NCBI GenBank assembly: GCA_900313745.1
Contig: OMSM01000099.1
Location: 1 to 5,257 of the forward strand
Length of the DNA: 5,257 nt
Direction of reading: 5' to 3'
Source: an uncultured Lachnospiraceae bacterium
GTDB lineage: Bacteria; Bacillota; Clostridia; Lachnospirales; Lachnospiraceae
This document shows, one piece after another, positions 4,793 to 5,257 of this stretch; within the stretch, counting starts at the first letter, position 1, and each line of letters starts with the position of its first letter. The position numbers were made by a program, and so were the translations under genes. The notes below the pieces were generated by a model, which saw only the letters and a program-made list of their open reading frames with translations, had not been told where the DNA came from and ran no database searches.

Positions 4793-5257
4793 TCAGCCGT
4801 CCTCGTAGAGCGCATCTCTGAATTCCTCAAATTCCTTTACCGCCTCGTCAAAACTGATCTCGTCCAGGATGTATTTCTCCGCCGTCTTCTTGTAGCTGTC
4901 ATTCAGCACATCGTACTTTCTCCAGAGCGGCTGCTCCGGGATGCGCTTCGCCCCGAAGAACACCTCCGAGTGCTCCACGCCGGCCGCGTCCATGTAGCGC
5001 TCCCTTACCATGTCATTGGTATATGCGGGAATAATAGCGTTGTCAGCGTATATTCCCGCTCCCTCCTCGCCGCACAGGAACGCGAGGAAGTCAAACGCCG
5101 CCTGGGGATCCTTGCAGTCCTTCGTGATGGCGGCGAACTGATACATTCCCACCGTCGTCCCGGGCTCCACGCCCTCCGGCACCGGAAGCGGCGCGACGTC
5201 CCAGTCCGCCCTCACCTCATCTCCCAGTTCGAGCAGCATGTTCGTAAGCCATTCGCC
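4793..5257 (-). CDS. Sugar-type solute-binding protein, C-terminal part (cut by window edge)
   Basis: The last 154 residues are present and the frame stays open to the right edge. It begins GEWLTNMLLELGDEVRADWD, the usual 'GxW' region near the C-terminal lobe of family 1 solute-binding proteins, and continues with VAPLPVPEGVEPGTTVGMYQ, then AAFDFLAFLCGEEGAGIYADNA and the closing helix KEFEEFRDALYEDG. It lines up with the C-terminal third of the lipoprotein at 3295-4599: AAFDFLAFLCGEEGAGIYADNA against AAMDFIQFCCYSDEGAKLYAENA. The two are therefore homologues, though clearly diverged. Its own N-terminus, signal peptide and promoter lie outside the window. A terminator follows, so it ends its own transcription unit; it may serve the same permeases with another ligand, or belong to a different transporter upstream. 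Confidence 0.9.
   Translation of the reverse strand, partial: GEWLTNMLLELGDEVRADWDVAPLPVPEGVEPGTTVGMYQFAAITKDCKDPQAAFDFLAFLCGEEGAGIYADNAIIPAYTNDMVRERYMDAAGVEHSEVFFGAKRIPEQPLWRKYDVLNDSYKKTAEKYILDEISFDEAVKEFEEFRDALYEDG

Noticed and set aside
4600..4830. N-terminal extension of the sugar-binding lipoprotein by 77 codons
   Set aside because: It would read through the terminator stem and bury the signal peptide inside the protein; the ATG at 4599 has an ideal ribosome site and begins a lipoprotein signal.

Overview
The window carries one strand of a bacterial carbohydrate-uptake locus. All genes lie on the minus strand, so transcription runs from high to low coordinates. In that order they are: the 3' end of a gene for a solute-binding protein (4793-5257), a strong intrinsic-type terminator (4714-4749), a structured leader (4600-4713), a complete lipoprotein solute-binding protein (3295-4599), a MalF/UgpA-type permease (2239-3159), a MalG/UgpE-type permease (1390-2220), and the N-terminal 425 residues of a glycoside hydrolase family 2 enzyme of the beta-mannosidase type (1-1277), which runs off the left edge. 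Coding density is high and I found no RNA genes, mobile elements or CRISPR arrays.

The organism is probably an anaerobic Firmicute of the Clostridia (Lachnospiraceae or Oscillospiraceae-like), with fairly high GC for that group. This is inference. It rests on strong AAAGGAGG Shine-Dalgarno sites, a lipoprotein signal ending in LTAC followed by a long Ala/Pro/Glu linker, the binding protein-permease-permease-hydrolase layout without a dedicated ATPase, and G/C-ending codons.

The genes fit together simply. The lipoprotein captures an oligosaccharide outside the cell, the two permeases form the membrane channel, a shared MsmX-type ATPase encoded elsewhere would power it, and the GH2 enzyme (no signal peptide seen) would split the imported sugar in the cytoplasm. 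The GH2 type suggests a beta-mannoside, such as a manno-oligosaccharide or an N-glycan core fragment, but substrate cannot be fixed from sequence alone.

The intergenic gaps hold the most unexplained structure. There is a 12-bp terminator stem; a leader with a TTTGCCGG/CCGGCAAA hairpin and a GTTAAA-N9-TTTAAC palindrome; a 9-bp stem between the binding protein and the first permease, likely to damp downstream expression; and an 11-bp perfect inverted repeat just before the hydrolase whose arms each contain an in-frame ATG. A 12-mer is shared by the gaps that follow the binding-protein and second-permease genes. I see no evidence of a wholly new system; the locus looks like an ordinary sugar transporter-hydrolase operon with interesting regulatory punctuation and a divergent, insert-bearing hydrolase.
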